Shown: positions 38,310 to 48,988, numbered from the stretch's first letter. The stretch is DNA of 64,000 nt from Pseudidiomarina marina (GCF_003987045.1 NZ_PIPZ01000001.1:930001-994000), one strand, 5' to 3'. A program made the numbers and translations. Notes: generated by a model from the sequence alone, not told the origin.

Positions 38310-40107
38310 TTTCCATTTTCTCCGACCACTATGGTTGCTGACCTTGGTGCCAATTATCCTTGTTACTTTGTGGGCGTGGCGCCATGCCCAGCAAAAACAA
38401 GGGTGGGCTAAGATCATCCCGTCTCATCTACAAGCCATACTGCTACGCCAGCAAGCACAGCGAGGAACTCGTCTTCCGTTACTACTCGTGAGTATGGCGC
38501 TAAGTTTCGGCGCCGTTGCTTTGGCTGGACCTGCTTGGGAAAAATTACCACAACCGGTATATCAGCTGAAGGCGGGCTCAGTTGTGGTTATGGACATGTC
38601 ATTGTCAGTATATAGCACCGACTTATCGCCAAACAGACTGAGTCAAATGCGCTTCAAGGCAACGGATTTGGTTACTGAACATATCGATGGCGATATCGGC
38701 CTCATTGCCTATGCAGGCGATGCTTTTACCATCAGTCCGTTGACTGCTGATGGTGGCAACTTAACCAACCTCATTCGAGCTCTGAGCCCAGATATCATGC
38801 CAACTCCTGGCAGTTATCCAGTGCGCGCATTAGAATTAGCTGATCAACTTCTAAAGGAAGCGGGTTACCCTGAAGGTGACATTTACTGGCTTACTGACGG
38901 TATTGATGGTCGTGATCAAATCGATATTGGCGACTTCATCAATCGCACCTCGCATCGGCTCAATATTCTCGCCGTTGGCACTGAAGACGGCGCCCCTATT
39001 CAATTACCCGATGGTCGCTTACTGCGCGATAGTAATGACAATGTTGTGATTCCCAAATTAAGTGTAGGCGGGTTACCATCGCTTGCTGAACGTAGCAACG
39101 GTCGCTTTATTCAAATTCGAACCGATCAACAAGATATCGTTTATCTCACGTCGCAAGCGCCTAGTACTCGCGAAGGTAATGAGAGTAACCTGCAAGCAGG
39201 TGATCAATGGGCCGATCAAGGGCCATGGTTGATTCCTCTTATTTTACTACTGCTACTTCCATTAGCTCGTCGCGGTCGCGTACTAAGCCTTGCGCCATTT
39301 GTCTTGGTATTTTTACTCGGTCAACCAGTATATGCGGCACAACAAGAGCCTTTGTCATGGCATGAAAAGCTGTGGCAAACCCCATATCAGCAAGCTGATC
39401 AAGCCTTAAACGATGGTAACTACGAACGAGCTGCTACCATCACAGACGATGCTTGGCAGCGAGGTACGGCCAACTATCGGGCTGGGAATTATGACCAAGC
39501 GCTGGTTGACTTCTCCCAACTTGATAGTGCTGAAGGCTTCTACAATCAAGGCAATAGCTTGATGCAACTGCAGCGTTACGATGAAGCAAAGAATGCCTAT
39601 GCGGCGGCTTTGGAGCGTCGACCTGATTGGTCTGAAGCGAAGCAAAATTTAGATTTAGCCGAGGAGCTTGCTGAACAAAAGCAACAACAGCAACAACAGC
39701 AGAACCAGCAAGGACAACAGAATCAGCAAGGGCAATCGCAGCAATCTGAGCAGCAATCGGAGCAGCAATCGGATCAGCAATCAGAGCAAAATAACGAACA
39801 AGAAGACGAGCAAAATCAATCTGAAACGCAACAATCACAGCAGAATCCACAGGAATCTGATGAGCAAACTCAAGAGGCTGAAGCACAAGAACAAACAGAG
39901 ACCGAACAGCAAGCACGTGCAGGTGAAGAGCAACCACTAAAAAGTCAGCTTGGTGATCCATCAGAAGAAGAGTTACAGCAACAAATGCAACAGTGGTTAA
40001 ATCGAATTGACGATGATCCTGCTGTGTTATTACGTAATAAAATGCAGTATGAAGCCCAGCAACGACGTCGCCAGGGCCCGCCTCCAGGAGTTGAAAAGTC
40101 GTGGTAA
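38302..40107 (+). CDS. batB: BatB/BatC-type VWA-TPR protein with a Gln-rich tail
   Basis: The start is set at 38302, where GGAGG precedes the ATG by 5 nt, giving 601 residues. It has two N-terminal membrane helices and a VWA domain with MIDAS DMSLS (98-102). A membrane helix follows near 310-345, then TPR repeats (NYRAGNYDQALVDF and FYNQGNSLMQLQRYDEAKNAY). A long Gln/Glu/Ser-rich low-complexity stretch (about 455-560) and a short conserved tail complete it. It combines BatB and BatC roles. Confidence 0.9.
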   Translation: MADFHFLRPLWLLTLVPIILVTLWAWRHAQQKQGWAKIIPSHLQAILLRQQAQRGTRLPLLLVSMALSFGAVALAGPAWEKLPQPVYQLKAGSVVVMDMSLSVYSTDLSPNRLSQMRFKATDLVTEHIDGDIGLIAYAGDAFTISPLTADGGNLTNLIRALSPDIMPTPGSYPVRALELADQLLKEAGYPEGDIYWLTDGIDGRDQIDIGDFINRTSHRLNILAVGTEDGAPIQLPDGRLLRDSNDNVVIPKLSVGGLPSLAERSNGRFIQIRTDQQDIVYLTSQAPSTREGNESNLQAGDQWADQGPWLIPLILLLLLPLARRGRVLSLAPFVLVFLLGQPVYAAQQEPLSWHEKLWQTPYQQADQALNDGNYERAATITDDAWQRGTANYRAGNYDQALVDFSQLDSAEGFYNQGNSLMQLQRYDEAKNAYAAALERRPDWSEAKQNLDLAEELAEQKQQQQQQQNQQGQQNQQGQSQQSEQQSEQQSDQQSEQNNEQEDEQNQSETQQSQQNPQESDEQTQEAEAQEQTETEQQARAGEEQPLKSQLGDPSEEELQQQMQQWLNRIDDDPAVLLRNKMQYEAQQRRRQGPPPGVEKSW

Positions 40108-41822
40108 ACAAAGCGTTGAAATTAATATTGCTATCACTGATGTTCTGGTTTTCTGTAGCTGTTGATGCGCAGGAAACCGAGATCGTTGCTAGTGTGGATA
40201 AGAATCCAATTATTCAAAGCGAGCCATTTACTCTGACGATTACAATCAATGATGATGTCAGCGAATCAGCTTGGGATGCAGAGCAACAACTGCGCGATTT
40301 TCGTATTTTGAATGTCCGGTCGTCACGCAGAACGAGTGTGATCAATGGAGAAACGACGCGCACAACCTCGTTCATTGTTAACCTGCAAGCACCATCAAGC
40401 CCTGGAATCGTAAGAATCCCGCCCATTCAAATCGGTGCCGCGCGTAGCAATGCAATTGAATTAACCATTTTAGATGCTGCAGCGTCAGTTGATGAACTAG
40501 AGCAACGTCCAGCCTTTATTCGCACATCGTTAGAATCAAAACGTGTTTATGTACAACAGCAATTCAAATTGGTTTCGCGGTTGTACTTGAGCGCCAATTT
40601 GCACAGCGGTAATCTCATTGCCCCAAGCCTCAAAGATGCTGAAGTGGTCCAGTTCGGCAAGGATGAGGAATCTTACGAAATCATTAATGGGAAACGCTAC
40701 CAAGTATTTCAACGTACCTACTTAATCACGCCACAGCGTTCAGGTGACCTGACTTTAGAAGGCCCTGCGTTTGAGGGACAAATTACACGCGATTCAAGCC
40801 GCTCGGTATTTTCAGCCATCGCAACCACTCAGCCAGTTAGTGCCGTAGCTGTACCGACTTCAATTACAGTTCTACCGCGCCCAGCCGATTGGCGTGGCCA
40901 CTGGCTTCCTTCTGAGCTCGTTAGCGTCAGTGTCGAACGAGCGAACTCAGAGCAGCCGATAGAAGTAGGACAACCGATTACCCTAACCTATCGCATCACC
41001 GCTATTGGCGTCAGTACTGAGCAATTACCGACGTTATCGTTCGATAATATTGATGGTGCTTCGGTATACCCAGAATCACCAGAATTTGCTAGCACAACAC
41101 GCAATGGTCGCGTCATTGCCCAGCGCAGCCAAACGATCGCTGTTATTCCGCGTCAAGCTGGTGAATTTACAATTCCGGAAGTTGAGGTGGATTGGTTTAA
41201 TACGCGCCTTGGAGAAGCTCAAGTCGCCTCTTCAGAAGCAATTAAACTGACAGTAAGCCCCAGTTCTCAGCAAGTTGACCCAACACCAGTGGTGAATGAA
41301 CCGACTCGCGATGAAAACGTCGTAACCGATAAACCAACACAGCAAAATTCATCATCAGCGAAGTCGGAATATACAATTTATTTCTACTTAGCTGTGGTAT
41401 TTGCGGTGCTCTGGATTACCACTTTGAGCCTATGGGCATGGTGGTGGTTCCGTCGTTCAAGCGTCACCGCCGAGTCCGTCAGTGTAAGTAATAAACATCA
41501 CACCACTTCGGCATCTTGGAATCACTTACAAAAGGTTGCTCTCGAGAACGATGCGAATGCAACAGATCGAGCGCTTCGGCTGTGGGCTCAGGAAAAACTT
41601 AAGCTACCAATGCACGATCTATTCGAATTGGCAAACTACTTTAATCATCAACCTCTATCCAGCCAGATAGATCACCTACAACGTTGTCGTTTTTCAGGTA
41701 ACGGTGCAACATGGCTTGAAGGTAAGGCTTTAATAAGAGCTGTCAAAGCCGCACAGAAGCAACGTAAGACATTAAAGACCAAAGAGAATACTCTGGCTCC
41801 GCTTTATCCTAATCAATCTTAA
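40101..41822 (+). CDS. batD: BatD-like protein
   Basis: The 573-residue product starts at a GTG overlapping the batB stop. It has a signal peptide (about 1-24) and a BatD periplasmic region of beta-sandwich repeats (QSEPFTLTITI and VSRLYLSANLHSG). A transmembrane helix lies at about residues 428-450, followed by a cytosolic helical tail. It closes the MoxR-Bat operon and is followed by a bidirectional terminator shared with the converging ppiD. Confidence 0.9.
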   Translation: MVNKALKLILLSLMFWFSVAVDAQETEIVASVDKNPIIQSEPFTLTITINDDVSESAWDAEQQLRDFRILNVRSSRRTSVINGETTRTTSFIVNLQAPSSPGIVRIPPIQIGAARSNAIELTILDAAASVDELEQRPAFIRTSLESKRVYVQQQFKLVSRLYLSANLHSGNLIAPSLKDAEVVQFGKDEESYEIINGKRYQVFQRTYLITPQRSGDLTLEGPAFEGQITRDSSRSVFSAIATTQPVSAVAVPTSITVLPRPADWRGHWLPSELVSVSVERANSEQPIEVGQPITLTYRITAIGVSTEQLPTLSFDNIDGASVYPESPEFASTTRNGRVIAQRSQTIAVIPRQAGEFTIPEVEVDWFNTRLGEAQVASSEAIKLTVSPSSQQVDPTPVVNEPTRDENVVTDKPTQQNSSSAKSEYTIYFYLAVVFAVLWITTLSLWAWWWFRRSSVTAESVSVSNKHHTTSASWNHLQKVALENDANATDRALRLWAQEKLKLPMHDLFELANYFNHQPLSSQIDHLQRCRFSGNGATWLEGKALIRAVKAAQKQRKTLKTKENTLAPLYPNQS

Positions 41823-41833
41823 AAGTGCATAAA

Positions 41834-41859
41834 AAAACCCGGACTCAGTCCGGGTTTTT
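41834..41859. terminator. Bidirectional terminator between batD and ppiD
   Basis: The AAAACCCGGACT/AGTCCGGGTTTT palindrome is flanked by A- and T-runs and lies between two converging genes, so it serves both. Confidence 0.88.
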
Positions 41860-41877
41860 ATCTCTGACAATCTCCGA

Positions 41878-43764
41878 TTATTCGGTCGTATTGCCGCGTG
41901 CATCAAGGCGAATCTCGATATCAGCCTCTTCACGTAGTGCTTCAATAAATGCACCATAGCTTTGCTGTGTGAAACTATTCGTTAATTGCTCGGCCATTTG
42001 TGCCTGCATCGCATCATCAACTTCACCGGCCATAACATCAGTTAGTTGAACAACTGCCAACGCACCGCTGTTTAACTCAGTTACCGCCACTTGCACCGAA
42101 TCGGCGGCCGGCACGGCTTGCTCAAACAAACTCTGCACCACAGCACGCGGTACTTCCGAGTTACGACGATCGATAGCTTCTAAAGCAATTAATTCAACAT
42201 CAAGTGACTCGCCATTGCGTAACTGCGTAGCCATGGCCTCGGCATCTTCACGAGCTGCCGCTTGCGCTTTTTCGGTACGTACATTATCTAATACCTGCGC
42301 ACGAACCTCATCAAGCGATTTAGTCGATGCTGGTTTGTAGTCAACAACACGTGCAACCACTGCTTGCTTATCATTAACTTCGATGAGGTCACTGTTTAGG
42401 CCTTCATCAATAAAATCACGATTAAACAGCTGTTCCATCACCGCAGGATGATTTAATGCTGTTGGCGCAGAATCACGGTTAAACCAATCGCTCTGACGAA
42501 CGGTTAACGCGGTTTCTTCAGCAACCGGTTGCAACGTATCTGGAATATCAAAAGCAAGTGCTGACACTTTCTGTTGAAGCTCGTAGTACGCTTGTTTCAC
42601 ACGACTATCTCGCATCTCAGCGACAATCTCGTCGCGTACTTCTTCGAACGAGGTTGAAGAACCTTCTTCGATATCGGTCAGCTTAATGATGTGATAACCA
42701 AATGAAGTACTCACCACGCCAGTAATGTCACCAACATTTTCGAGCGCAAACGCTGCTTCATCAAACGCCGGATCCATGGTGCCTTCCTCAATAAAGTCTA
42801 AATCACCACCGGCTTCAGCAGTAAATATGTCATCCGAATATTCAGCAGCAAGTTCGGCAAAGTCTGCACCTTCAGTTAACTTCGTTAAAACTTCTTGAGC
42901 TTCTTTCTCTGCAGCTTCGCCTTCCCCTTCAATAAGGATGTGTGCGAAACGATAACGGTCGTCCGTTTGATAACGCGATTGATTATTGTCGTACCACTCG
43001 CGAACGACACGCTCGTCTATCTCAACTGACTCAGCAACAACATCAGCGTCGAGTTGAACAAATTCAACTTTGACTTGTTCAGCAACATTAAAACGCTGTT
43101 GATTCTCTTGATACCATTGTTCAAGTTCGGCGTCCGCAACTTCAACAGCATCAATATATTTATCGAGCTCAAGCGTCGTATAGGCACCGCTGCGCTTCTG
43201 GTTTACTAATCGTTGCACCGCTGCAGCTTCGCTCGGAAGCGTAAATTCAGACTCCACCATCGCCTGAAGCAGTTGCGTGCGAGCTAAATCGCGACGCATT
43301 AGCTCAGCGAAACCATCTGGTGTGTAGCCCAAACCGCTCAGCGTCATTTGATAGGTTGTATTATCAAATTGACCAGCGACTTGGAAAGCGCTGATTTCGC
43401 GAATCGCTGCTTTCACCTGCTCATCAGAAACACGTAAACCCGCATCACGCGAGTATATTTCGACAAGCTTCTGGTTAATCAAATCATCCAACACTTGTTG
43501 GCGTAATTGCCGATTGAAGCCTGGGTCAGCAGCCAGTGTGGCATAAAAATCACCAAACTGTTCTTGTTGACGCGCGCGCTCATTTTCAACAGCACGATCA
43601 AATTCAACCCGAGTAATTTCCTCACCGTTAACCACGGCTACCGATGGCTCTGGCTGATTAGTGATGTAACCACCAATTCCAGCTAAGGCAAAAGTAAGGG
43701 CAATCAATACTAGAATCGCTTTCACTATAAAGCTTTGCGACCCTTCACGAATCCTGTCCAACAT
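41878..43764 (-). CDS. ppiD: Periplasmic folding chaperone PpiD (SurA-like, PPIC domain)
   Basis: PpiD is an inner-membrane-anchored chaperone in the periplasm that assists proteins leaving the Sec translocon. The 628-residue product has an N-terminal anchor (about 15-33), a SurA-N-like domain, one parvulin domain (YRFAHILIEGE...FAELAAEYSDD...GGDLDFIEEG...GYHIIKL, about 265-360) and a second, degenerate helical region. It lies downstream of hupB and tRNA-Asp, as in lon-hupB-ppiD gene order. Confidence 0.95.
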   Translation of the reverse strand: MLDRIREGSQSFIVKAILVLIALTFALAGIGGYITNQPEPSVAVVNGEEITRVEFDRAVENERARQQEQFGDFYATLAADPGFNRQLRQQVLDDLINQKLVEIYSRDAGLRVSDEQVKAAIREISAFQVAGQFDNTTYQMTLSGLGYTPDGFAELMRRDLARTQLLQAMVESEFTLPSEAAAVQRLVNQKRSGAYTTLELDKYIDAVEVADAELEQWYQENQQRFNVAEQVKVEFVQLDADVVAESVEIDERVVREWYDNNQSRYQTDDRYRFAHILIEGEGEAAEKEAQEVLTKLTEGADFAELAAEYSDDIFTAEAGGDLDFIEEGTMDPAFDEAAFALENVGDITGVVSTSFGYHIIKLTDIEEGSSTSFEEVRDEIVAEMRDSRVKQAYYELQQKVSALAFDIPDTLQPVAEETALTVRQSDWFNRDSAPTALNHPAVMEQLFNRDFIDEGLNSDLIEVNDKQAVVARVVDYKPASTKSLDEVRAQVLDNVRTEKAQAAAREDAEAMATQLRNGESLDVELIALEAIDRRNSEVPRAVVQSLFEQAVPAADSVQVAVTELNSGALAVVQLTDVMAGEVDDAMQAQMAEQLTNSFTQQSYGAFIEALREEADIEIRLDARGNTTE

Positions 43765-43826
43765 ATCTCACTAAACCTCAATTATTCCCGTTGTTGGGCG
43801 GGTATTATATCTGCTATTGCAGAAAA

Positions 43827-43859
43827 AAAATAACCCGAAGACAAGCTTCGGGTTATTTT
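43827..43859 (-). terminator. Rho-independent terminator after tRNA-Asp
   Basis: On the minus strand AATAACCCGAAG/CTTCGGGTTATT forms a long stem followed by eight T residues. It closes the hupB-tRNA-Asp unit ahead of ppiD. Confidence 0.85.
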
Positions 43860-43869
43860 CAGCATGTGC

Positions 43870-43946
43870 TGGCGGAACGGACGGGATTCGAACCCGCGAC
43901 CCCCGGCGTGACAGGCCGGTATTCTAACCAGCTGAACTACCGCTCC
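43870..43946 (-). tRNA. tRNA-Asp (GTC)
   Basis: This is a 77-nt cloverleaf with encoded CCA and anticodon GTC in loop CTGTCAC. It lies 7 bp downstream of the hupB stop and is probably processed from the hupB transcript. Confidence 0.96.
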
Positions 43947-43953
43947 GCTTTTA

Positions 43954-44226
43954 TTAGTTTACTGAATCTTTCAGTGCTTTACCGGCTTTGAAAGAAGGTA
44001 CTTTAGCAGCTGCGATTTGGATAGTTTGGCCAGTTTGTGGGTTACGACCAGTACGTGCTGAACGCTCACGAACACTGAAAGTACCAAAACCAACTAATGC
44101 TACTTGATCACCTTTCTTCAAAGCGTCAGTTACTGCTTCGATGAAAGAATCTAGAGCACGTCCAGCCGCAGCTTTAGAAATTTCTGCTCCGTCTGCAATT
44201 TTATCAACTAACTGAGACTTATTCAC
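43954..44226 (-). CDS. hupB: DNA-binding protein HU (beta-type)
   Basis: HU bends and compacts chromosomal DNA. The 90-residue product begins [18 protein letters not shown] and carries the family's [22 protein letters not shown] beta-arm and the [18 protein letters not shown] end. It starts at a GTG (44224-44226) with AAGGGG 8 nt upstream. It has its own strong promoter downstream of lon, as is usual for lon-hupB. Confidence 0.97.
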   Translation of the reverse strand: MNKSQLVDKIADGAEISKAAAGRALDSFIEAVTDALKKGDQVALVGFGTFSVRERSARTGRNPQTGQTIQIAAAKVPSFKAGKALKDSVN

Positions 44227-44302
44227 AGTATCATCCCCTTAGATTGTTATTATCAGATTTGCATGGTTCCATTGCGTTCTGTTTTTCAATGGGCCAGCGA
44301 AG

Positions 44303-44331
44303 GTTATAACAAGCTTAAACTAACTGTTCAA
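44303..44331 (-). promoter_or_regulatory. Sigma-70 promoter of hupB
   Basis: On the minus strand a -35 TTGAAC (44326-44331) and a -10 TATAAC (44303-44308) are spaced by exactly 17 bp. Confidence 0.75.
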
Positions 44332-44345
44332 GCGATAGTGACAGA

Positions 44346-44538
44346 TTAGCAGACATCTTCCTTATTAATCTATCACTCAAGTGGCATGCCAGAGTCATTG
44401 TTTGTTTGAGTCTGACCAATCACTTTGACTCTAGGCTACCACAAGATTTCCGATTGAGAACCCTTTTTAGCAATTTTTTTAACGAAAGAATGCGGGCTAC
44501 AGGCACATTTTACCCTTCCAGACCGCATTTTTACGTTT
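44346..44538 (-). other. lon-hupB intergenic remainder
   Basis: The 312-bp gap between lon and hupB holds the hupB promoter and leader plus this AT-rich stretch. A weak 7-bp stem AATGCGG/CCGCATT (44489-44495 with 44523-44529) with a long loop is the only terminator-like element. I see no small gene. Confidence 0.4.
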
Positions 44539-46887
44539 TTAAGCCGTTTTTTCGCCGGTTTTCGGCGCAGATTCGAGCGCAACAGCCAACACTTCATCAA
44601 TCCATTGCACTGGCTGAATCTTCAAATCTCCCTTCACAGCGTCACTAATTTCCTTCAAATCGCGCTCATTATCCTTCGGAATGAGAACATGTTTGATGCC
44701 ACCGCGATGTGCGGCTAACAGTTTTTCTTTCAATCCACCGATAGCTAATACTTCGCCGCGCAGGGTAATTTCCCCCGTCATCGCGACATCTGCACGCACT
44801 GGAATGCCCGTTAACGAACTGACTAATGCAGTCACCATCGCAATACCGGCACTGGGCCCATCTTTCGGTGTTGCCCCTTCCGGCACATGCACGTGAATAT
44901 CACGTTTTTCATGGAAGTCTTCTGGAATGCCAAGTTTATTCGCACGGCTACGCACCACCGTAAGCGCCGTTTGAATGGACTCTTGCATCACATCACCTAA
45001 TGACCCTGTTGAGGTGATCTTGCCTTTGCCCGCAACGTTAGTGGCTTCAATCGTCAATAAATCACCACCAACTTCAGTCCAGGCCAACCCAGTCACCTGA
45101 CCAACTTGGTTATTTTCCTCTGCTTTACCGTAGTCAAAACGCTGCACACCAAGGAAATCGGATAGATTATCGCCGGTAATTTCAACGTGCTTGATACGCT
45201 TATCCAGAACAATCTTTTTCACCGCCTTACGACACAAACGCGAAATTTCACGCTCGAGATTACGCACGCCAGCTTCGCGAGTGTAATAACGTATAATGCC
45301 AATAATTGCATCATCGGTGACATTAATTTCTTTGTTTTTCAATCCATTACGTTCAATTTGTTTTGGTAACAAGTGACGTTTGGCAATATTCAGCTTTTCA
45401 TCCTCGGTATAGCCCGACAAACGAATCACTTCCATACGGTCTAGTAGTGGACCTGGAATATTCATGCTGTTCGAAGTCGCCACGAACATCACGTCTGACA
45501 AATCGTAATCCACCTCAAGATAATGATCGTTGAAGTTCACGTTTTGCTCAGGGTCTAGCACCTCTAGCAAAGCCGATGCTGGATCACCACGCATATCGGA
45601 GGCCATCTTGTCGATTTCATCCAACAAGAATAACGGGTTGCGAACACCAACCTTCGCCATTTTTTGAATGAGCTTACCCGGCATAGAACCGATATAAGTA
45701 CGACGGTGACCGCGAATTTCCGCTTCATCACGCACGCCGCCTAAGGCCATGCGAATATATTTACGCCCGGTAGCCTTCGCAATCGACTGTCCCAAAGAGG
45801 TTTTACCGACACCCGGAGGCCCTACTAAGCACAAAATTGCGCCACGAACCTTACTGGTACGTTGTTGAACCGCCAAATATTCCAGAATACGTTCTTTTAC
45901 TTTCTCTAAACCGTAATGATCGGCATCAAGAATTTTCTCAGCGTTCGCTAAATCCTTCTTGATACGCGAGCGTTTTTTCCACGGCACCGAAACCATCCAA
46001 TCGATATAGCCGCGCACCACCGTAGCTTCAGCCGACATCGGTGACATCATCTTCAACTTCTGCAATTCGGCGCGAGTTTTCTTTTCCGCCTCTTCAGGCA
46101 TATTGGCGTCTTCAATTTTCTTTTGCAGCGCTTCGAATTCGTCAGGACCATCTTCCATTTCGCCCAGTTCTTTTTGAATGGCTTTCATTTGCTCATTCAA
46201 ATAGTACTCGCGCTGACTCTTTTCCATCTGCTTTTTAACACGCGAACGAATGCGTTTCTCAACCTGTAGCAGATCGATCTCGCCTTCCATCAGAGCCATC
46301 AAAAATTCGAGACGCTCACGCACATCAGTAATTTCGAGAACTTTCTGTTTATCATTGAGTTTTAACGGCATGTGCGCAGCCATCGTATCAGCCAAACGAT
46401 CGGCCTCTTCGATACCCGACAAGCTGGTTAAAACCTCTGGCGGTATTTTCTTATTGAGTTTCACATAGCCTTCGAACTGATTGATCGCCGAGCGAATCAT
46501 CACTTCTTCTTCTTTTTCGTCCATGACTTCCGAATCAAGATAATGCACTTGCGCGCGGAAGAAATCGGCTTCAGGTTCAAACTGCTCTATCTCAGCGCGC
46601 TGGCTGCCTTCCACCAACACTTTAACGGTACCGTCTGGCAACTTTAATAACTGCAAAATCGTCGCGACGGTACCAATCGTATGAATATCGACTTGCTCAG
46701 GTTCATCAACTGACGCATCTTTTTGTGCCGACAAAAATATTTGTTTGTTCTGTTCCATCGCTGCTTCTAAACAACGAATAGACTTTTCACGCCCGACAAA
46801 TAAAGGGATTACCATATGCGGATACACGACGACGTCGCGCAAGGGCAGCACAGGTATGCTTAAGCGCTCAATCCGTTCTTCACTCAT
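44539..46887 (-). CDS. lon: ATP-dependent protease Lon
   Basis: Lon is a cytosolic AAA+ serine protease for damaged and regulatory proteins. The ATG at 46887, with GGAG 6 nt upstream, gives 782 residues (E. coli 784). An in-frame TTG at 46917 is not needed. An N-terminal LON domain ([24 protein letters not shown]) and a coiled coil come first. Walker [10 protein letters not shown], Walker B and the catalytic Ser-Lys dyad region ([15 protein letters not shown], and a downstream lysine) follow. It lies downstream of clpX, with a sigma-32 promoter match between. Confidence 0.98.
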   Translation of the reverse strand: MSEERIERLSIPVLPLRDVVVYPHMVIPLFVGREKSIRCLEAAMEQNKQIFLSAQKDASVDEPEQVDIHTIGTVATILQLLKLPDGTVKVLVEGSQRAEIEQFEPEADFFRAQVHYLDSEVMDEKEEEVMIRSAINQFEGYVKLNKKIPPEVLTSLSGIEEADRLADTMAAHMPLKLNDKQKVLEITDVRERLEFLMALMEGEIDLLQVEKRIRSRVKKQMEKSQREYYLNEQMKAIQKELGEMEDGPDEFEALQKKIEDANMPEEAEKKTRAELQKLKMMSPMSAEATVVRGYIDWMVSVPWKKRSRIKKDLANAEKILDADHYGLEKVKERILEYLAVQQRTSKVRGAILCLVGPPGVGKTSLGQSIAKATGRKYIRMALGGVRDEAEIRGHRRTYIGSMPGKLIQKMAKVGVRNPLFLLDEIDKMASDMRGDPASALLEVLDPEQNVNFNDHYLEVDYDLSDVMFVATSNSMNIPGPLLDRMEVIRLSGYTEDEKLNIAKRHLLPKQIERNGLKNKEINVTDDAIIGIIRYYTREAGVRNLEREISRLCRKAVKKIVLDKRIKHVEITGDNLSDFLGVQRFDYGKAEENNQVGQVTGLAWTEVGGDLLTIEATNVAGKGKITSTGSLGDVMQESIQTALTVVRSRANKLGIPEDFHEKRDIHVHVPEGATPKDGPSAGIAMVTALVSSLTGIPVRADVAMTGEITLRGEVLAIGGLKEKLLAAHRGGIKHVLIPKDNERDLKEISDAVKGDLKIQPVQWIDEVLAVALESAPKTGEKTA

Positions 46888-46940
46888 AAACTTCTCCAAG
46901 TAACCGGTTCGTGACAATTGTCACTCTATCTTACCTCTTA

Positions 46941-46968
46941 ATATGTGGCGCTCCAGCGAAAGTTCAAT
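46941..46968 (-). promoter_or_regulatory. Candidate sigma-32 promoter of lon
   Basis: On the minus strand a -35 ATTGAAC (46962-46968) and a -10 CCACATAT (46941-46948) have 13 bp between them. The -10 differs from CCCCATNT at one position. It begins just past the clpX terminator. Confidence 0.6.
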
Positions 46969-46980
46969 GTTTTGCACAAA

Positions 46981-47004
46981 AAAAGGGCCTAATTGGCCCT
47001 TTTT
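46981..47004 (-). terminator. Rho-independent terminator after clpX
   Basis: AAAAGGGCC/GGCCCTTTTT pair around a short AT loop and are followed by a T-run on the minus strand. It separates tig-clpP-clpX from lon. Confidence 0.85.
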
Positions 47005-47031
47005 GCACAAAATTCATGCTAAACAAGCAAG

Positions 47032-48318
47032 TTATTCACCTGAAGCGTGCTTCTCATCTTGCTGATTCGCATAAATTAAAATCGGCGATGACTCACCTTT
47101 AATAACAGATTCATCAATGACAACCTTGCTGACATTTTCCAATGTCGGTAGGTCATACATGGTATCCAGCAACACAGCTTCGACAATTGAGCGTAGCCCT
47201 CGAGCACCTGTTTTGCGTGCCATTGCTTTGCGCGCAATAGCTCGCAACGCATCGTCGCGGAATTCCAGCTCAACATCTTCCATCTTAAACAACGCGCCAT
47301 ATTGCTTGGTGAGTGCGTTCTTCGGTTCCCGCAAGATTTGCACCAAAGCATCTTCATCCAACTCGGTCAACGTTGCGAGAACTGGTAAACGGCCAATAAA
47401 TTCTGGAATTAAACCGTATTTCACCAAATCTTCTGGCTCAACTTGCGTTAACGTCACGCCTTCCGCTTTAGGCTGTTTGCTTTTCACTTCAGCACCAAAA
47501 CCAATACCACTGCCAACGCTAATCCGTTGTTCAATGACTTTGTCGAGACCAGCGAACGCACCACCAGCAATAAAGAGAATCTTAGAGGTATCTACCTGCA
47601 AAAATTCTTGCTGTGGGTGCTTGCGCCCGCCTTGCGGTGGTACCGCTGCGACAGTTCCTTCAATCAGCTTCAGTAAAGCCTGTTGAACGCCCTCGCCTGA
47701 AACGTCACGCGTGATCGATGGGTTATCCGATTTACGTGAAATTTTGTCAATTTCGTCAATGTAAACAATACCACGCTGTGCTTTCTCAACGTCGTAGTCA
47801 CACTTCTGCAGGAGCTTCTGGATGATATTTTCGACGTCTTCGCCCACATAACCCGCTTCGGTTAATGTTGTGGCATCCGCCATCGTGAACGGTACATCCA
47901 AGAACCGCGCCAGGGTTTCTGCTAAATAAGTCTTACCACTACCGGTTGGGCCAATCAGCAAAATATTACTTTTACCCAGCTCAACCAACTCGTCGTCTTT
48001 GCTCTTGGTTTCGTTATTTGCCAAGCGTTTGTAGTGGTTGTATACAGCAACCGCCAACACTTTCTTCGCCATTTCTTGACCAATGACATATTCATCAAGA
48101 TGCGCACGGATTTCGTGTGGCGTTGGTAATTTCTTTTGCTCTTCTTGCGGCGCAATATTCTGAATTTCTTCTTCTAAAATATCGTTACACAAGTCGACAC
48201 ATTCATCACAAATAAATACCGAGGGCCCTGCAATTAGCTTGCGAACCTCATGCTGACTTTTTCCGCAGAAGGTACAAAACAACGGCTTTTCGCCATTACC
48301 TTCAGTTTTATCGGTCAT
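47032..48318 (-). CDS. clpX: ATP-dependent Clp protease ATP-binding subunit ClpX
   Basis: ClpX is the AAA+ unfoldase that feeds substrates to ClpP. The 428-residue product has the N-terminal four-cysteine zinc-binding domain ([11 protein letters not shown] and ICDECVDLC). Walker A GPTGSGKT (about residues 120-127), Walker [10 protein letters not shown], and the RYLAE-like GYVGEDVE pore region follow. It starts 1 bp after the clpP stop. Confidence 0.98.
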   Translation of the reverse strand: MTDKTEGNGEKPLFCTFCGKSQHEVRKLIAGPSVFICDECVDLCNDILEEEIQNIAPQEEQKKLPTPHEIRAHLDEYVIGQEMAKKVLAVAVYNHYKRLANNETKSKDDELVELGKSNILLIGPTGSGKTYLAETLARFLDVPFTMADATTLTEAGYVGEDVENIIQKLLQKCDYDVEKAQRGIVYIDEIDKISRKSDNPSITRDVSGEGVQQALLKLIEGTVAAVPPQGGRKHPQQEFLQVDTSKILFIAGGAFAGLDKVIEQRISVGSGIGFGAEVKSKQPKAEGVTLTQVEPEDLVKYGLIPEFIGRLPVLATLTELDEDALVQILREPKNALTKQYGALFKMEDVELEFRDDALRAIARKAMARKTGARGLRSIVEAVLLDTMYDLPTLENVSKVVIDESVIKGESSPILIYANQQDEKHASGE

Positions 48319-48319
48319 T

Positions 48320-48937
48320 CTATTCTCCGCCTCGTTGCGTTAATACTTTATCTACCAAACCATAGTTCACTGCTTCTTCAGAAGACATAAAGTAATCACG
48401 ATCAGTGTCTTTTGCGACTTGCTCTAAATCTTTGCCGGTGTTTTCGGCCAACATACGATTCAATTTATCTTTAATATCTAAAATCTGACGCGCGTGAATT
48501 TCGAAGTCAGATGCCTGACCTTGGAAGCCACCCAGTGGCTGGTGAATCATCACACGTGAGTTGGGCAAACAAAAACGCTTACCTTTGGCGCCGCCGGCCA
48601 ACAAGAACGCCCCCATACTCGCCGCCTGCCCCATACACACGGTACTTACGTCAGGCTTAATGAAACGCATGGTATCGTAAATCGCCATACCCGCGGTGAC
48701 AGCACCACCTGGTGAGTTGATATACAAATAGATATCTTTATCTGGGTTATCTGATTCTAAGAATAGCAATTGCGCCACAATTAAGTTGGCCATGTGATCT
48801 TCAACTTGACCACAACAAAAAATTACGCGCTCTTTCAACAAGCGCGAGTAGATATCGTACGAGCGCTCTCCTTTTGCTGTCTGTTCCACTACCATCGGCA
48901 CCAATTGTGCCATTGGGTCTAGCGCCATATCCGACAT
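48320..48937 (-). CDS. clpP: ATP-dependent Clp protease proteolytic subunit ClpP
   Basis: ClpP is the tetradecameric serine peptidase that pairs with ClpX/ClpA. The 205-residue product has the catalytic serine in [11 protein letters not shown], the histidine in MIHQPLGG and a downstream aspartate (DTDRDYFMS). It lies between tig and clpX. A strong hairpin separates it from tig, so clpP depends on readthrough or a promoter within the 107-bp gap. Confidence 0.98.
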   Translation of the reverse strand: MSDMALDPMAQLVPMVVEQTAKGERSYDIYSRLLKERVIFCCGQVEDHMANLIVAQLLFLESDNPDKDIYLYINSPGGAVTAGMAIYDTMRFIKPDVSTVCMGQAASMGAFLLAGGAKGKRFCLPNSRVMIHQPLGGFQGQASDFEIHARQILDIKDKLNRMLAENTGKDLEQVAKDTDRDYFMSSEEAVNYGLVDKVLTQRGGE

Positions 48938-48960
48938 AATTTACGACTCCTGAAATAAAA

Positions 48961-48988
48961 ATGGCTCGTATAAGTTTATACGAGCCAT
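48961..48988 (-). terminator. Perfect 13-bp stem terminator between tig and clpP
   Basis: ATGGCTCGTATAA pairs perfectly with TTATACGAGCCAT across two bases. On the minus strand a T-rich tract follows, so it should attenuate tig transcription before clpPX. Confidence 0.75.

Noticed and set aside
39440-40111. Minus-strand 223-aa ORF opposite batB
   Set aside because: It lies antisense to the Q-rich part of batB, where CAG/CAA repeats keep several frames open; it has no ribosome site and no domain. The plus-strand ORF at 39668-39940 is the same artefact.
44406-44648. Plus-strand 80-aa ORF between hupB and lon
   Set aside because: It overlaps the lon 3' end antisense, and no ribosome site or conserved motif is visible.
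47117-47686. Plus-strand 189-aa ORF opposite clpX
   Set aside because: It is fully antisense to the well-conserved clpX and is a shadow frame.
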